Shown in pieces: positions 16,457-25,256 of a stretch of DNA of 39,578 nucleotides (positions are counted from its first letter, which is position 1; every line of letters starts with the position of its first letter). Both the position numbers and the translations under genes were made by a program. This DNA comes from Deferribacteraceae bacterium (GTDB lineage: Bacteria > Chrysiogenota > Deferribacteres > Deferribacterales > JAISNW01): positions 1 through 39,578 of the forward strand of contig JAIRQX010000089.1 in NCBI GenBank assembly GCA_031256375.1, given 5' to 3'. A model generated the notes under the pieces. That model saw only the letters and a list, made by a program, of their open reading frames with translations, was not told the origin of the DNA and did not search any database.

Positions 16457-17692
16457 ATGAGTTTAGTAGTGATGAAGTTTGGCGGTACCAGCGTTGCCGA
16501 CACAGATAAAATTAAGAATGTCGCCGCAAAAGCGGCTGCAAAAAAACTTCAGGGGCACGATGTTGTTGTGGTGGCGTCTGCTATGGCGGGTGTGACCGAC
16601 AAACTGATCGGATACCTGAAAGCGATTACACCCAACTATGATTTGCGTGAGTATGATCAGATGGTTTCAACCGGTGAGACGGCGAATGTTCCGCTTGTAG
16701 TACAGGCGCTGAAACAAGCGGGATTATCATCGGAATCTTTTACCGGTATGCAGGCGGGAATAGAAACGGACAATAAATATTCCAAAGCCCGTATAACCAA
16801 AATAAACGCTGAAAGGATAAAAAAAGCGCTTTCTTCCGGTAAAATTTGTGTAGTGGCAGGTTTTCAGGGATACTGTCCTGAAACGGGCGATATTACTACA
16901 TTAGGAAGAGGAGGTTCAGATACCACTGCAGTGGCGATAGCTGCGGCGCTTAAAGCTGACGTATGTGAAATTTATACGGATGTGGATGGAGTATATACAG
17001 CTGATCCGCGCATTGTAAGAAACGCGAAAAAAATGGATGTAATATCCCATGAAGAGATGCTTGAGCTTTCTTCGCTGGGAGCCAAGGTGCTTGTATCCAG
17101 ATGTATTGAATTAGGAATGAATTATAATGTGAATATTATGGTACTTTCTTCACTAGAGGATAAACCCGGCACACTTGTGACATCACAAACGGAGGCAATT
17201 ATGGAAGAGATGGTTGTATCAGGAGTAACAAGCGATAAAAATCAGGCAAAAATAGCATTACGGAATTTGCCGGACAGACCCGGCATTGCTGCGGAGCTTT
17301 TCACAAAACTGGCAGAGGCAAACGTTAATGTTGATATGATTATCCAGAATTTTGGTTCAAACGGCAAAGCCGATATAACTTTTACGGTATCCAACACCGA
17401 ATTTTCCCTTGGTAAAGATGTATGTAAAAAATTGTATGACGGGATTAGCGGAGTTAAAATGGAATTTGACGAAAATATAGCTAAGGTATCCATAGTGGGT
17501 GTCGGAATGAAAAGCCACTCAGGCGTTGCGGCAACTATGTTTAAAAACCTTTCTGACAATAACATTAATATTATGATGATCTCAACCAGCGAGATTAAAG
17601 TTTCATGTATAATAAACGAAAAGTTTAACGAACTGGCTGTCAGGGTATTGCATGACGCTTTTTTAGGCAATGAGGATGATGTTGGGAAATAA
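16457..17692 (+). CDS. lysC: Aspartate kinase
   Basis: It phosphorylates aspartate, the first step to lysine, threonine and methionine. Its 411 residues have the N-terminal signature VVMKFGGTSVADTDKI, the kinase core with TLGRGGSDTTAVA and EIYTDVDGVYTADPR, and two C-terminal ACT domains (about 265-335 and 345-405), expected to give feedback inhibition by lysine and/or threonine. Length and layout match the monofunctional class with tandem ACTs (as in Bacillus LysC II and Corynebacterium). The ATG follows the upstream gene by seven bases, and its 3' end overlaps cimA by 23 bases. Confidence 0.97.
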   Translation: MSLVVMKFGGTSVADTDKIKNVAAKAAAKKLQGHDVVVVASAMAGVTDKLIGYLKAITPNYDLREYDQMVSTGETANVPLVVQALKQAGLSSESFTGMQAGIETDNKYSKARITKINAERIKKALSSGKICVVAGFQGYCPETGDITTLGRGGSDTTAVAIAAALKADVCEIYTDVDGVYTADPRIVRNAKKMDVISHEEMLELSSLGAKVLVSRCIELGMNYNVNIMVLSSLEDKPGTLVTSQTEAIMEEMVVSGVTSDKNQAKIALRNLPDRPGIAAELFTKLAEANVNVDMIIQNFGSNGKADITFTVSNTEFSLGKDVCKKLYDGISGVKMEFDENIAKVSIVGVGMKSHSGVAATMFKNLSDNNINIMMISTSEIKVSCIINEKFNELAVRVLHDAFLGNEDDVGK

Positions 17693-19250
17693 AATTTTTT
17701 TATATGATACCACGTTACGTGACGGTACACAGGCAGAGGAAGTTAATTTTACAGTAAATGATAAAATACGTATAGCTAAACGTTTGATAGATTTCGGAAT
17801 TGATTGCGTAGAAGGGGGATGGCCCGGTTCCAATCCCAGAGATATTGAGTTTTTCAAAACCCTTGCATCTGAAGATGTTCCGAAGGGAAAAATATCTGCA
17901 TTCGGCAGTACAAGGCGCGCAAAGTTGGCGTGTGATAGTGATGCGATAATCCAGTCGCTTCTTGCGGCAGATGTGCCTAATCTGACAATATTTGGCAAGG
18001 CGTGGGATCTTCATGTGCGCGATGCTCTGGGGATCACTCCGGAAGAGAATCTGGAGCTTGTTTACGATACTATCCGTTATCTGAAAAAACGCGCTGATAA
18101 AGTATATTTTGATGCCGAGCATTTTTTTGACGGTTATAAAGCTAACCGTGAATATGCGCTGAAGGTGTTACGTACTGCGATTGACGCCGGCGCAGATTGT
18201 GTGGCGCTGTGTGAGACCAACGGCGGAAAACTGCCTGATGAAATTTTTGCTGTATCATCTGAAATAAAAAACTTTTTAAACGATGTACCTTTTGGGATAC
18301 ATTGCCATAACGATTGTGAATGTGCGGTTGCAAACACCGTTATGGCTGTTTTAGCGGGAGCGGCGCATATACAAGGTACCGTCAACGGGATTGGGGAAAG
18401 GTGCGGGAACGCTAACTTATGTTCCATTATCCCAAATCTGCAACTGAAATACGGATATGACTGCGTTGCTTCTGAGCGGCTTGCGGAACTCCGTGATGTG
18501 TCAATCTTTGTAAACGAACTTGGGAACCTCTCACCTAATAATAAACAGCCTTATGTAGGCAGGTCGGCATTTGCACATAAAGGCGGCGTGCATGTATCGG
18601 CGATTATGAAAAATTCCGCCACGTATGAGCATATCAAACCTGAGCTTGTAGGAAACTCTCAACGGGTGCTTCTTTCTGATCTGTCAGGTAAAAGCAACCT
18701 TTTTTATAAAGCTAAATCTTTTGGGTATAATCTTTCGGATCAAAATGCCGGAGAGATACTTGAAAAACTTAAGTTGATGGAAAACCGCGGTTATGAATAT
18801 GAAGGCGCGGAAGCCTCCTTTGAACTGATTATCCTTTCCGCTCTGGGGAAATTGCCTGTTTTTTTTAACCTTATAGGCTACAGGGTAATAGATGATAAAC
18901 GGAGTCTCTATGAATCGCCTTTAGCTGAAGCGACTGTAATATTAAGCGTAGATAGTGATACAGAACATACCGCGGCTCATGGGAACGGTCCGGTGAATGC
19001 GCTGGACAATGCGGTACGAAAAGCCCTGCTGAAATTTTATCCGTCTCTTGCGTCAATGACTCTGGTGGATTATAAAGTGCGTATTTTGGACGGAAGTGAC
19101 GGCACGGGGGCGCTGACCCGGGTTCTGATGGAGTCAAGCGACGAAAGCGCCAGTTGGAGCACTGTGGGGGTGGCAGCCAATATTATTGACGCAAGTTATC
19201 AGGCGTTGGTAGATGCTATCCAGTATAAACTCTATAAAGGTAGCAAATGA
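17670..19250 (+). CDS. cimA: (R)-citramalate synthase
   Basis: It condenses acetyl-CoA with pyruvate to citramalate, opening a threonine-independent route to 2-oxobutyrate and isoleucine. The 526 residues hold an HMGL-like TIM barrel (LYDTTLRDGTQAEEVNFTV, VDCVEGGWPGSNPRD, IHCHNDCECAVANT, NGIGERCGNAN) and a C-terminal LeuA-type dimer/regulatory domain (from about residue 385), the likely isoleucine sensor. The GGWPGSNP segment and overall length distinguish it from 2-isopropylmalate synthase. The exact start is uncertain among ATGs at 17670, 17676 and 17679; AGG (17665-17667) fits 17676 best. It overlaps lysC in another frame. Confidence 0.95.
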   Translation: MRMMLGNKIFLYDTTLRDGTQAEEVNFTVNDKIRIAKRLIDFGIDCVEGGWPGSNPRDIEFFKTLASEDVPKGKISAFGSTRRAKLACDSDAIIQSLLAADVPNLTIFGKAWDLHVRDALGITPEENLELVYDTIRYLKKRADKVYFDAEHFFDGYKANREYALKVLRTAIDAGADCVALCETNGGKLPDEIFAVSSEIKNFLNDVPFGIHCHNDCECAVANTVMAVLAGAAHIQGTVNGIGERCGNANLCSIIPNLQLKYGYDCVASERLAELRDVSIFVNELGNLSPNNKQPYVGRSAFAHKGGVHVSAIMKNSATYEHIKPELVGNSQRVLLSDLSGKSNLFYKAKSFGYNLSDQNAGEILEKLKLMENRGYEYEGAEASFELIILSALGKLPVFFNLIGYRVIDDKRSLYESPLAEATVILSVDSDTEHTAAHGNGPVNALDNAVRKALLKFYPSLASMTLVDYKVRILDGSDGTGALTRVLMESSDESASWSTVGVAANIIDASYQALVDAIQYKLYKGSK

Positions 19251-19696
19251 TACGAAATGCCGTTATGGCTGATGCAAACAGCATCCAGCTTTTAGTCAAC
19301 TCTTTTGCCGGTAGAGGGCAGATGCTGATGCTGAGCAAAAATGAGATATACGAAAAAATATTTGAATTTATGGTTTATGAAAAAGATGGGGAGGTAGCGG
19401 GTGTCTGCGCTTTACATCCGATGTGGGAAGACCTTGCTGAGATACGTTCTCTCGCTGTATCTGAAAAAATACATAAATGCGGAATAGGCGGCAGTCTTGT
19501 GTCCGCTCAGCTTGAACGGGCAAAAGAGTTTGGGCTTTGTAAAGTTTTTACCCTTACATATATGGAAAATTTTTTTTCAAAACAAGGGTTCAATATCATT
19601 TCCAAAGAGGAGCTCCCTAAGAAAATTTGGACAGACTGTCTTAAATGTGTTAAATTTCCCGACTGCGATGAAATTGCAATGATTAAGGAGTTATGA
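19247..19696 (+). CDS. Short ArgA-type N-acetyltransferase (probable N-acetylglutamate synthase)
   Basis: This single GNAT domain of 149 residues has the acetyl-CoA loop motif CGIGGSLV and the characteristic tail of the short ArgA group: FTLTYMENFFSKQGFN, then LPKKIWTDCLKCVKFPDCDE. These stand-alone proteins make N-acetylglutamate for arginine synthesis in bacteria lacking the long ArgA with its kinase-like domain. Its ATG overlaps the cimA stop (ATGA, 19247-19250). It closes the amino-acid operon; the following 212 bases carry no gene. Confidence 0.85.
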   Translation: MIRNAVMADANSIQLLVNSFAGRGQMLMLSKNEIYEKIFEFMVYEKDGEVAGVCALHPMWEDLAEIRSLAVSEKIHKCGIGGSLVSAQLERAKEFGLCKVFTLTYMENFFSKQGFNIISKEELPKKIWTDCLKCVKFPDCDEIAMIKEL

Positions 19697-19908
19697 CCTA
19701 AATTTCTCTTTGAATTTCAATTTTTTTATGGTTCCGGTTTTTCAAGTCAATATCATTTCTCCTTGGAGTTTATCCTTTTACTATGCCGGAATAACTTGAC
19801 TGTCTTGCGTCTATACCTCTTTTTCATTGTATAAAACTGAAAATTATGTTAATTTGTATATGTAATAAGGGAACAATTTTTATTCAAAAATGAATTAAGG
19901 AACTTCGG
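19697..19908. other. Gene-free 212-base spacer before prfB
   Basis: The spacer is A/T-rich and very likely holds the promoter of the prfB-alr-mla run. Candidate boxes include TTGACT (19796-19801), which lacks a -10 at proper spacing, and TATAAA (19830-19835), preceded by TTGCGT at a long 19-base spacing. No strong hairpin, repeat or conserved riboswitch core was visible. A T-run (19728-19734) after short A/T inverted pieces may end argA transcription. Confidence 0.4.
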
Positions 19909-21042
19909 ATGCAGCCTGAAGAGATAATTGCCGAGCTTGACAGCGATAAAAAATTGATAAACAGCTTTGCTTCCGCCGTTAAAGAGGGTGAGGTAAATAA
20001 ACGGATTGAGGAGATAAACGCCTTATCTGTTTCCGATCCGAACTTTTGGAATAAAAAAGAATCCAGATCACTCTTGAAAGAGCAGTCAAATTATAAAAAG
20101 TTTATTGAAGAGTGGGGAAAACTTAAATCCGCGCTGGAAGATTGTTATGTGTTTCTGGAGTTATATAAAGAGGGGGATGAATCGCTTTTGCCTGAACTTG
20201 AGCAGAATGTGAAAACCCTTTCAAAAACAGCCGGGGATTTTGAACTTAAATTAATCCTCGGTGGCGATCACGATCTGAACAATGCTATCTTAACGATCCA
20301 TTCCGGCGCCGGCGGTACGGAATCCAACGACTGGGTAGCAATGATTATGCGTATGTACAGCCGTTATGCGGAGACAGAAGGTTTTAGCCTTGAAATACTT
20401 GATCAGCTTGAAGGCGAAGAGGCGGGAATAAAATCAATTACTTTTAATGTTATTGGTCCGTACAGTTACGGTTATTTAAAAGGGGAGACCGGAATACACA
20501 GACTTGTGAGAATATCCCCTTTTGACTCGCAAAACCGGAGACACACCTCATTTGCGTCTGTGTTTGTATTGCCTGAGATAGACGATGATCTGGAGATAGA
20601 GATAAACGAATCAGAGCTTCGCATTGATACATACCGCGCGGGAGGCGCCGGAGGACAGCATATCAATAGAACCGATTCCGCTGTGCGTCTGACCCATATC
20701 CCTACAGGGATAGTTGTAACGTGCCAGAGTGAGCGAAGCCAGCATAAGAATAAAGCGCACGCTATGAAGATACTGCGATCCAAACTGTATGAATATGAGA
20801 TGAGCAAGCGTAACAGCGAAAAAGAGAAGATAGAAGCTTCTAAGTCTGATATCGGATGGGGAAACCAGATTCGCTCGTATGTTATGCATCCGTATAAAAT
20901 GGTAAAAGATTTGCGTACACGGCATGAAACAGGAAACGTGGACGCAGTGATGGACGGAGAACTGGAACCGTTTATCAGATCGTATTTACTATATACTGCG
21001 GGGATTCTCAAAATTAACGAGGGTTCAGGCGACAATGAATAA
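19909..21042 (+). CDS. prfB: Peptide chain release factor 2 (uninterrupted frame)
   Basis: RF2 terminates translation at UGA and UAA. The 377 residues contain the stop-codon-reading tripeptide Ser-Pro-Phe (203-205) and the catalytic Gly-Gly-Gln (248-250) in AGGAGGQHINRTDSAVRLTH. SPF, as opposed to PxT, identifies RF2. Most bacteria split this gene with an in-frame UGA near codon 25 and a programmed +1 shift. Here the frame is continuous from ATG19909 and about 43 residues precede the conserved FWN, close to the 47 of E. coli, so nothing appears to be missing. Its last bases overlap the start of alr. Confidence 0.96.
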   Translation: MQPEEIIAELDSDKKLINSFASAVKEGEVNKRIEEINALSVSDPNFWNKKESRSLLKEQSNYKKFIEEWGKLKSALEDCYVFLELYKEGDESLLPELEQNVKTLSKTAGDFELKLILGGDHDLNNAILTIHSGAGGTESNDWVAMIMRMYSRYAETEGFSLEILDQLEGEEAGIKSITFNVIGPYSYGYLKGETGIHRLVRISPFDSQNRRHTSFASVFVLPEIDDDLEIEINESELRIDTYRAGGAGGQHINRTDSAVRLTHIPTGIVVTCQSERSQHKNKAHAMKILRSKLYEYEMSKRNSEKEKIEASKSDIGWGNQIRSYVMHPYKMVKDLRTRHETGNVDAVMDGELEPFIRSYLLYTAGILKINEGSGDNE

Positions 21043-22156
21043 CCTGGCTGAAGCCGCGGTTAAAAGTTTGAGACCTACTTATGCTCTGATAAATCTGAAA
21101 AACTTTGAACATAATATAACTTTAGCAAAAAAACTCTCCGGTTCGGATATAATTGCCATAGTTAAAGCTGACGCTTATGGTCACGGAGTCAAAACAACCG
21201 CCGGTCATGCCAGCCGCCACGGGGTGCATGATTTCGGCGTGGCTACCATATCTGAAGGGGTTATCTTGCGGGAATCTCTGGAAGACAACTCAGCGCGTAT
21301 TATTGTATTGGGATATGTGGATCCGAATTTTTACAGTTACGCTTATGATAACAAACTTCAGCTGACGCTCTTTGACAGCGGGTATGCCGATGCTTTTCAC
21401 AGTTACCTTAAAAATACAGGTCGTTCCGCCGGCGTTACTGTAAAGATTGATACAGGGATGGGGCGGCTGGGATTTAAACCTTCCCTGAATTTATATGAAT
21501 TTGCTGAAAGATATCCATGTTTTAAAGTAAATCATGTTATGAGCCATTTAGCCTCAAGCGATGATGATCCTGAATATACATCCCATCAGGAGGGTATTTT
21601 CAGGGAGTTTATATCAAAATACGCTTCGCTTAATTTCAATACAAGTCTTTATAACTCTTCCGCTATAGCCAAATATAAAAATTTATATAATTACACCCGC
21701 CCGGGGCTTTTTTTGTACGGGTATGTCAACGGCTCCGCAAATGTTCCCCTGAAACCGGTGATGAGTATATTTTCCAAAGTTATTCATGTCCATAAACTGG
21801 CGAAGGGGGAGTCGGTCAGCTACGGACGGCGTTTTTTTGCTCCCAATGATTGTGTGATTGGCGTTGTCCCTGTAGGTTATGCGGACGGGTATAACCGTCT
21901 GCTCACAAACAAAGGCGCTATGTACGTGGAAAATGTCCGTTGCCCTGTAGTGGGAACTGTTTGTATGGATATGACTATGATTGACATTTCAGCGATTGGG
22001 GAGAGCGCTTACGGAAAAGTTGTTGAGGTGCTTGGCAGCCGTATAAACGCGACAGAGATAGCATCATCTGTAAATACGATAGAATACGAAGTTATGTGCG
22101 GCATCTCAGACAGAATACCAAGAGTTTATGATTATTCTGACGGAAGCATAAAATGA
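21035..22156 (+). CDS. alr: Alanine racemase
   Basis: This PLP enzyme interconverts L- and D-alanine for peptidoglycan. The 373 residues form the N-terminal barrel with the cofactor lysine Lys44 in AIVKADAYGHG, and the C-terminal beta-domain bearing the catalytic Tyr263 in VSYGRRF. Other family motifs are KIDTGMGRLGF and PVVGTVCMDMTMIDIS. It overlaps prfB by eight bases and mlaE by four, so the cell-wall and envelope-lipid genes here are translationally coupled to RF2. Confidence 0.96.
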   Translation: MNNLAEAAVKSLRPTYALINLKNFEHNITLAKKLSGSDIIAIVKADAYGHGVKTTAGHASRHGVHDFGVATISEGVILRESLEDNSARIIVLGYVDPNFYSYAYDNKLQLTLFDSGYADAFHSYLKNTGRSAGVTVKIDTGMGRLGFKPSLNLYEFAERYPCFKVNHVMSHLASSDDDPEYTSHQEGIFREFISKYASLNFNTSLYNSSAIAKYKNLYNYTRPGLFLYGYVNGSANVPLKPVMSIFSKVIHVHKLAKGESVSYGRRFFAPNDCVIGVVPVGYADGYNRLLTNKGAMYVENVRCPVVGTVCMDMTMIDISAIGESAYGKVVEVLGSRINATEIASSVNTIEYEVMCGISDRIPRVYDYSDGSIK

Positions 22157-22920
22157 ACCCTTTTGGTTATCTGGGCAGTTTTGTACTTAATCTGCTGAAC
22201 ACTCTCGGCGGACTTTCCACTATGTTGTGGGATGCGCTTCGCTGGACTGTGCGCCCTCCGTTTCGTTTCAAACTTATTTTGGAACAGATGGAATCTATCG
22301 GTGTAAAATCGGTGCCGGTAGTAATATTTACGGGTATGTTTACAGGGATGGTTTTTGGTTATCAGTGTTATTTTGGTTTCCATTATTTCGGCGCGGAATA
22401 TATGACGGGAATGGTTGTCGCTTTGGCTATGGCAAGGGAATTAGGTCCCGTATTGAGCGCTATAATGGTAACCGCGCGATGCGGTTCCGCTATGACAGCG
22501 GAACTTGGTACTATGAGGGTAACGGAGCAGATAGACGCTCTCTACTCGCTTGCGGTGGAACCGTTGCAATACCTTATATCGCCAAGAATTATTGCAAGTG
22601 TGTTAATTATGCCTGTACTGAACCTTATAACGGTTACTTTTGGTATAGTAGGCGGATATGTAGTTGTGGTAAAATGGCTCGGGGTTAATTCCACGATCTT
22701 TTTGGAAAATATATCATATTATGTCGGTTTGGATGATTATCTCAACGGTACTGTAAAGGCTTTAGTTTTTGGTTTGATATTATCAGTTGTGGGATGTTAT
22801 AAAGGCTATTATGTCTCCGGGGGCGCGCTTGGAGTGGGACAAGCCACAACGCAATCGGTTGTGCTGTCGTGCATATTAATCCTGTTGTTTGATTATATAA
22901 TAACTGCGTTGTTATTTTAG
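22153..22920 (+). CDS. mlaE: MlaE-family ABC transporter permease
   Basis: This is the permease of the MCE-type phospholipid transporter in the inner membrane. The 255 residues carry five to six hydrophobic helices and the MlaE signatures VIFTGMFTGMVFGYQ, ALAMARELGPVLSAIMVTAR, GSAMTAELGTMRVTEQIDAL and the C-terminal GCYKGYYVSGGALGVGQAT. It works with MlaF (next gene, 10 bases on) and MlaD. No mlaB-like STAS gene follows. Its start overlaps the alr stop by four bases. Confidence 0.95.
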   Translation: MNPFGYLGSFVLNLLNTLGGLSTMLWDALRWTVRPPFRFKLILEQMESIGVKSVPVVIFTGMFTGMVFGYQCYFGFHYFGAEYMTGMVVALAMARELGPVLSAIMVTARCGSAMTAELGTMRVTEQIDALYSLAVEPLQYLISPRIIASVLIMPVLNLITVTFGIVGGYVVVVKWLGVNSTIFLENISYYVGLDDYLNGTVKALVFGLILSVVGCYKGYYVSGGALGVGQATTQSVVLSCILILLFDYIITALLF

Positions 22921-22930
22921 AGGCAGGTAT

Positions 22931-23677
22931 ATGATAGAGTTTGTACACACCAGCAAAAGTTTCGGAAATCATATTGTACACAGGGATATAAACCTAAAAA
23001 TCCCAAAAGGGAAGATCACGTTTATTATCGGACCTTCCGGCACAGGTAAAAGTGTGTTTATCAAACAGATCATAGGGCTGATGAAACCGGATTCAGGGCG
23101 GATAATGATTGACGGTGAAGATATGACCAGAATGGATGAAAAACGTCTTTTATCCATACGAAGCAAGTTAGGGTTGCTTTTTCAAAACGCGGCGCTGTTT
23201 GATTCCATGAATGTATTTGAAAATGTGGCTTTCCCCCTCATTGAACATACAAGCAAAACTTCGCGTGAAATCAGAGATATTGTACATAAAAAACTTTTGC
23301 AGGTAGGGCTTAAAGATATTGATCAAAAATACCCCTCGGAATTGTCCGGCGGGATGAGAAAACGTGTAGGATTAGCAAGGGCGCTGGCTTTGACCCCCGA
23401 ATTAATGCTTTACGATGAACCCACTACAGGGCTTGATCCGATAATGACTGACGTTGTAAACAACCTGATAGAATATACCCATAAAAGTACAAATATGACA
23501 TCAGTTGTTATTTCACATGATATAAAGTGTACATTGAAAACAGCGGACAATATTGCTATGATATACAATGGAGTAGTTGTCGCTCAAGGAACGCCGGAAT
23601 ATTTTCAGTCCACGGATAACCCGATTGTAAAGCAGTTTTTTACAGGTTCGGCGGACGGACCGATAAAAATTTACTAG
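22931..23677 (+). CDS. mlaF: MlaF-family ABC transporter ATP-binding protein
   Basis: This is the ATPase subunit that powers MlaE. The 248 residues show Walker A GPSGTGKS, Q-loop LLFQNAALFDS, ABC signature LSGGMRKRVGLARAL, Walker B LMLYDEPTTGLDP and the switch His in VISHD. The AALFDSMNVFENVAFPL stretch is typical of the MlaF branch. AGGCAGG precedes the ATG. After its stop comes a 118-base non-coding palindromic block before mlaD, unlike the tight spacing elsewhere in the run. Confidence 0.95.
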   Translation: MIEFVHTSKSFGNHIVHRDINLKIPKGKITFIIGPSGTGKSVFIKQIIGLMKPDSGRIMIDGEDMTRMDEKRLLSIRSKLGLLFQNAALFDSMNVFENVAFPLIEHTSKTSREIRDIVHKKLLQVGLKDIDQKYPSELSGGMRKRVGLARALALTPELMLYDEPTTGLDPIMTDVVNNLIEYTHKSTNMTSVVISHDIKCTLKTADNIAMIYNGVVVAQGTPEYFQSTDNPIVKQFFTGSADGPIKIY

Positions 23678-23795
23678 AGCAATTTACAGATGAGGCGGCG
23701 CTTTATACTCAGCGGGCGAAGCCTGCTTCCGTTACGCGCCTCCTAATAGCATTTCGATGACGAAATGCTAAAAAAATGCCAAAGGCAGGCAGTTA
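23678..23795 (+). repeat. Palindromic spacer between mlaF and mlaD
   Basis: This 118-base gene-free spacer contains a perfect 10-bp inverted repeat, TAGCATTTCG/CGAAATGCTA (23747-23756 and 23761-23770), around the loop ATGA. A second small hairpin, TGCC-AAA-GGCA (23777-23787), immediately precedes the mlaD start. The stem is followed by A rather than T residues, so it is not a standard terminator for + strand transcription. It could be a dispersed palindromic unit or an mRNA element controlling mlaD translation: the second hairpin overlaps the expected ribosome-binding position. Confidence 0.5.
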
Positions 23796-25235
23796 ATGAC
23801 ACGTGAAATAAAAGTCGGTATTTTTCTTGTCGGCGGTATCGCGCTGGCGCTTGTTTTATCAACAATATTCGGCAATCTGCGGCTTTTCAGTTCCGGCGGG
23901 ATGAAGGTTACTTTTTTTGTAGATGATTCATCCGGCATAACAATAAATTCCAAAGTTAAATATAGAGGAGTCACTGTAGGTGAAGTAGTTGATGTGGAGT
24001 TAGAGAACGGCAAAGTGGCTGTCAGGGTTTATATTAAGGATCAATATAAGATACCGGACAACGTTACGGTTATGATCTCACAGGACGGGCTGATTGGAGA
24101 GAAATATATTGATTTAAACACAAAATCACATTCGCCCGCTGCTGGCAATTTAGCTGACGGCGGTGAATACAGTAATTACAAATCCACTGTGACCATAGAT
24201 GATCTTGCTGAAAAAGTACAGGAAATAGCAAGTCAGGTAAATATTTTAGTTTCAAGTTTAAATAATGTCTTCTCATCTGAACAGGGGAAAGACGATATGT
24301 CAACTACACTCCACAATTTAAGGGTCAGCTCAGACAGTATTAGAAATATTTTAACTTCAAATCAGGATGAAATAAAGTCAGCTATAAGTAATCTTAACAA
24401 AATGAGCTACTCTATGAATAAATTCAGCAGTGACCTTGAAAGGATTATGTCAGCGGAGAATTCCAATATTCAGGCAAGTATTCAGAATCTTAAAGAGATA
24501 ACTCAGGAAAGTAAAACCCTCATAGACAACATCAATAAAATTACTCAGGAAGCGTACGACGGGAAAGGCACTATTGGTATGCTGTTGTCCGATAATGAAA
24601 CCAGAGATCAGATAAAAGACACTGTAAGCAGTCTTAAAAATATGCTGACGCGCGCGGATCAGTTAGTATTAAAATTGGAGGCGGGAATTGAGTATATGCC
24701 TTCCAATGATAACTACCATGGCTCGTTTATGGCTAAACTCCAGCCCAGCGATAAACGCTACTATATGTTTGGCGTGAGCAACAGGCTTTACAACACTTCA
24801 TCTTCATCTACCATATACACTGTTTCTGACTATCTGGATCCGGCGGGTAATAAGTATTATTCGGAAGAAAAAAACAAAACAGAGGAGAATGTTATCGCCT
24901 TTTCACTTCAGTACGCGCTGTTGTTCGGTAAGTATCTTGGGGTCAGGGGAGGGTTATTTGAAAACCAAATCGGGTTTGGTATAGACCTCTATCCGTTTGG
25001 TGCGGAGAATTTGGCGCTGACGTTTGAAACATCAGATTTTTTCAGGAGAGATGGCGGTATTTATTTAAAAGCAAATGCAAAATATTACTTCCTGAACAAC
25101 TTCTTTATTCAGGCGGGATTAGATGATTTCGGTTCAGGGCGCAGCAGTTTTTCATTCGGCGGGGGAATACATTTTATAGACGATGATCTGAAATATATTA
25201 TAGGTTCAATGCCTATTTCATCTGTTGCTAAATAG
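23796..25235 (+). CDS. mlaD: Long MlaD: MCE domain, helical linker and predicted C-terminal beta-barrel
   Basis: The 479 residues are far longer than E. coli MlaD (about 180). An N-terminal membrane anchor (about 7-25) leads to one MCE domain (about 36-115, with SGITINSKVKYRGVTVGEV and QDGLIGEKYIDL). A long helical region rich in Asn/Ser/Ile follows (about 130-295). From about residue 300 the sequence changes to alternating aromatic/polar beta-strands with Gly turns (IAFSLQYALLFGKYLGVRGG, GGIYLKANAKYYFLNNFF, SSFSFGGGIHFI), as in an outer-membrane barrel. This matches the trans-envelope MlaD described in Veillonella parvula, where one protein spans from inner to outer membrane. No MlaC or MlaA gene is present here. 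Confidence 0.88.
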   Translation: MTREIKVGIFLVGGIALALVLSTIFGNLRLFSSGGMKVTFFVDDSSGITINSKVKYRGVTVGEVVDVELENGKVAVRVYIKDQYKIPDNVTVMISQDGLIGEKYIDLNTKSHSPAAGNLADGGEYSNYKSTVTIDDLAEKVQEIASQVNILVSSLNNVFSSEQGKDDMSTTLHNLRVSSDSIRNILTSNQDEIKSAISNLNKMSYSMNKFSSDLERIMSAENSNIQASIQNLKEITQESKTLIDNINKITQEAYDGKGTIGMLLSDNETRDQIKDTVSSLKNMLTRADQLVLKLEAGIEYMPSNDNYHGSFMAKLQPSDKRYYMFGVSNRLYNTSSSSTIYTVSDYLDPAGNKYYSEEKNKTEENVIAFSLQYALLFGKYLGVRGGLFENQIGFGIDLYPFGAENLALTFETSDFFRRDGGIYLKANAKYYFLNNFFIQAGLDDFGSGRSSFSFGGGIHFIDDDLKYIIGSMPISSVAK

Positions 25236-25256
25236 TTTTGCCGGAGGTTATTAACT

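Noticed and set aside
19796-19801. TTGACT as -35 box for prfB
   Set aside because: No reasonable -10 hexamer lies 15-19 bases downstream.
20472-21035. 187-aa minus-strand frame opposite prfB
   Set aside because: Antisense shadow of the strongly conserved RF2 gene; no ribosome site and Ser/Cys-rich shadow-like composition.
23747-23770. Intrinsic terminator after mlaF
   Set aside because: The 10-bp stem is followed by A residues, not T; the downstream mlaD gene belongs to the same system.
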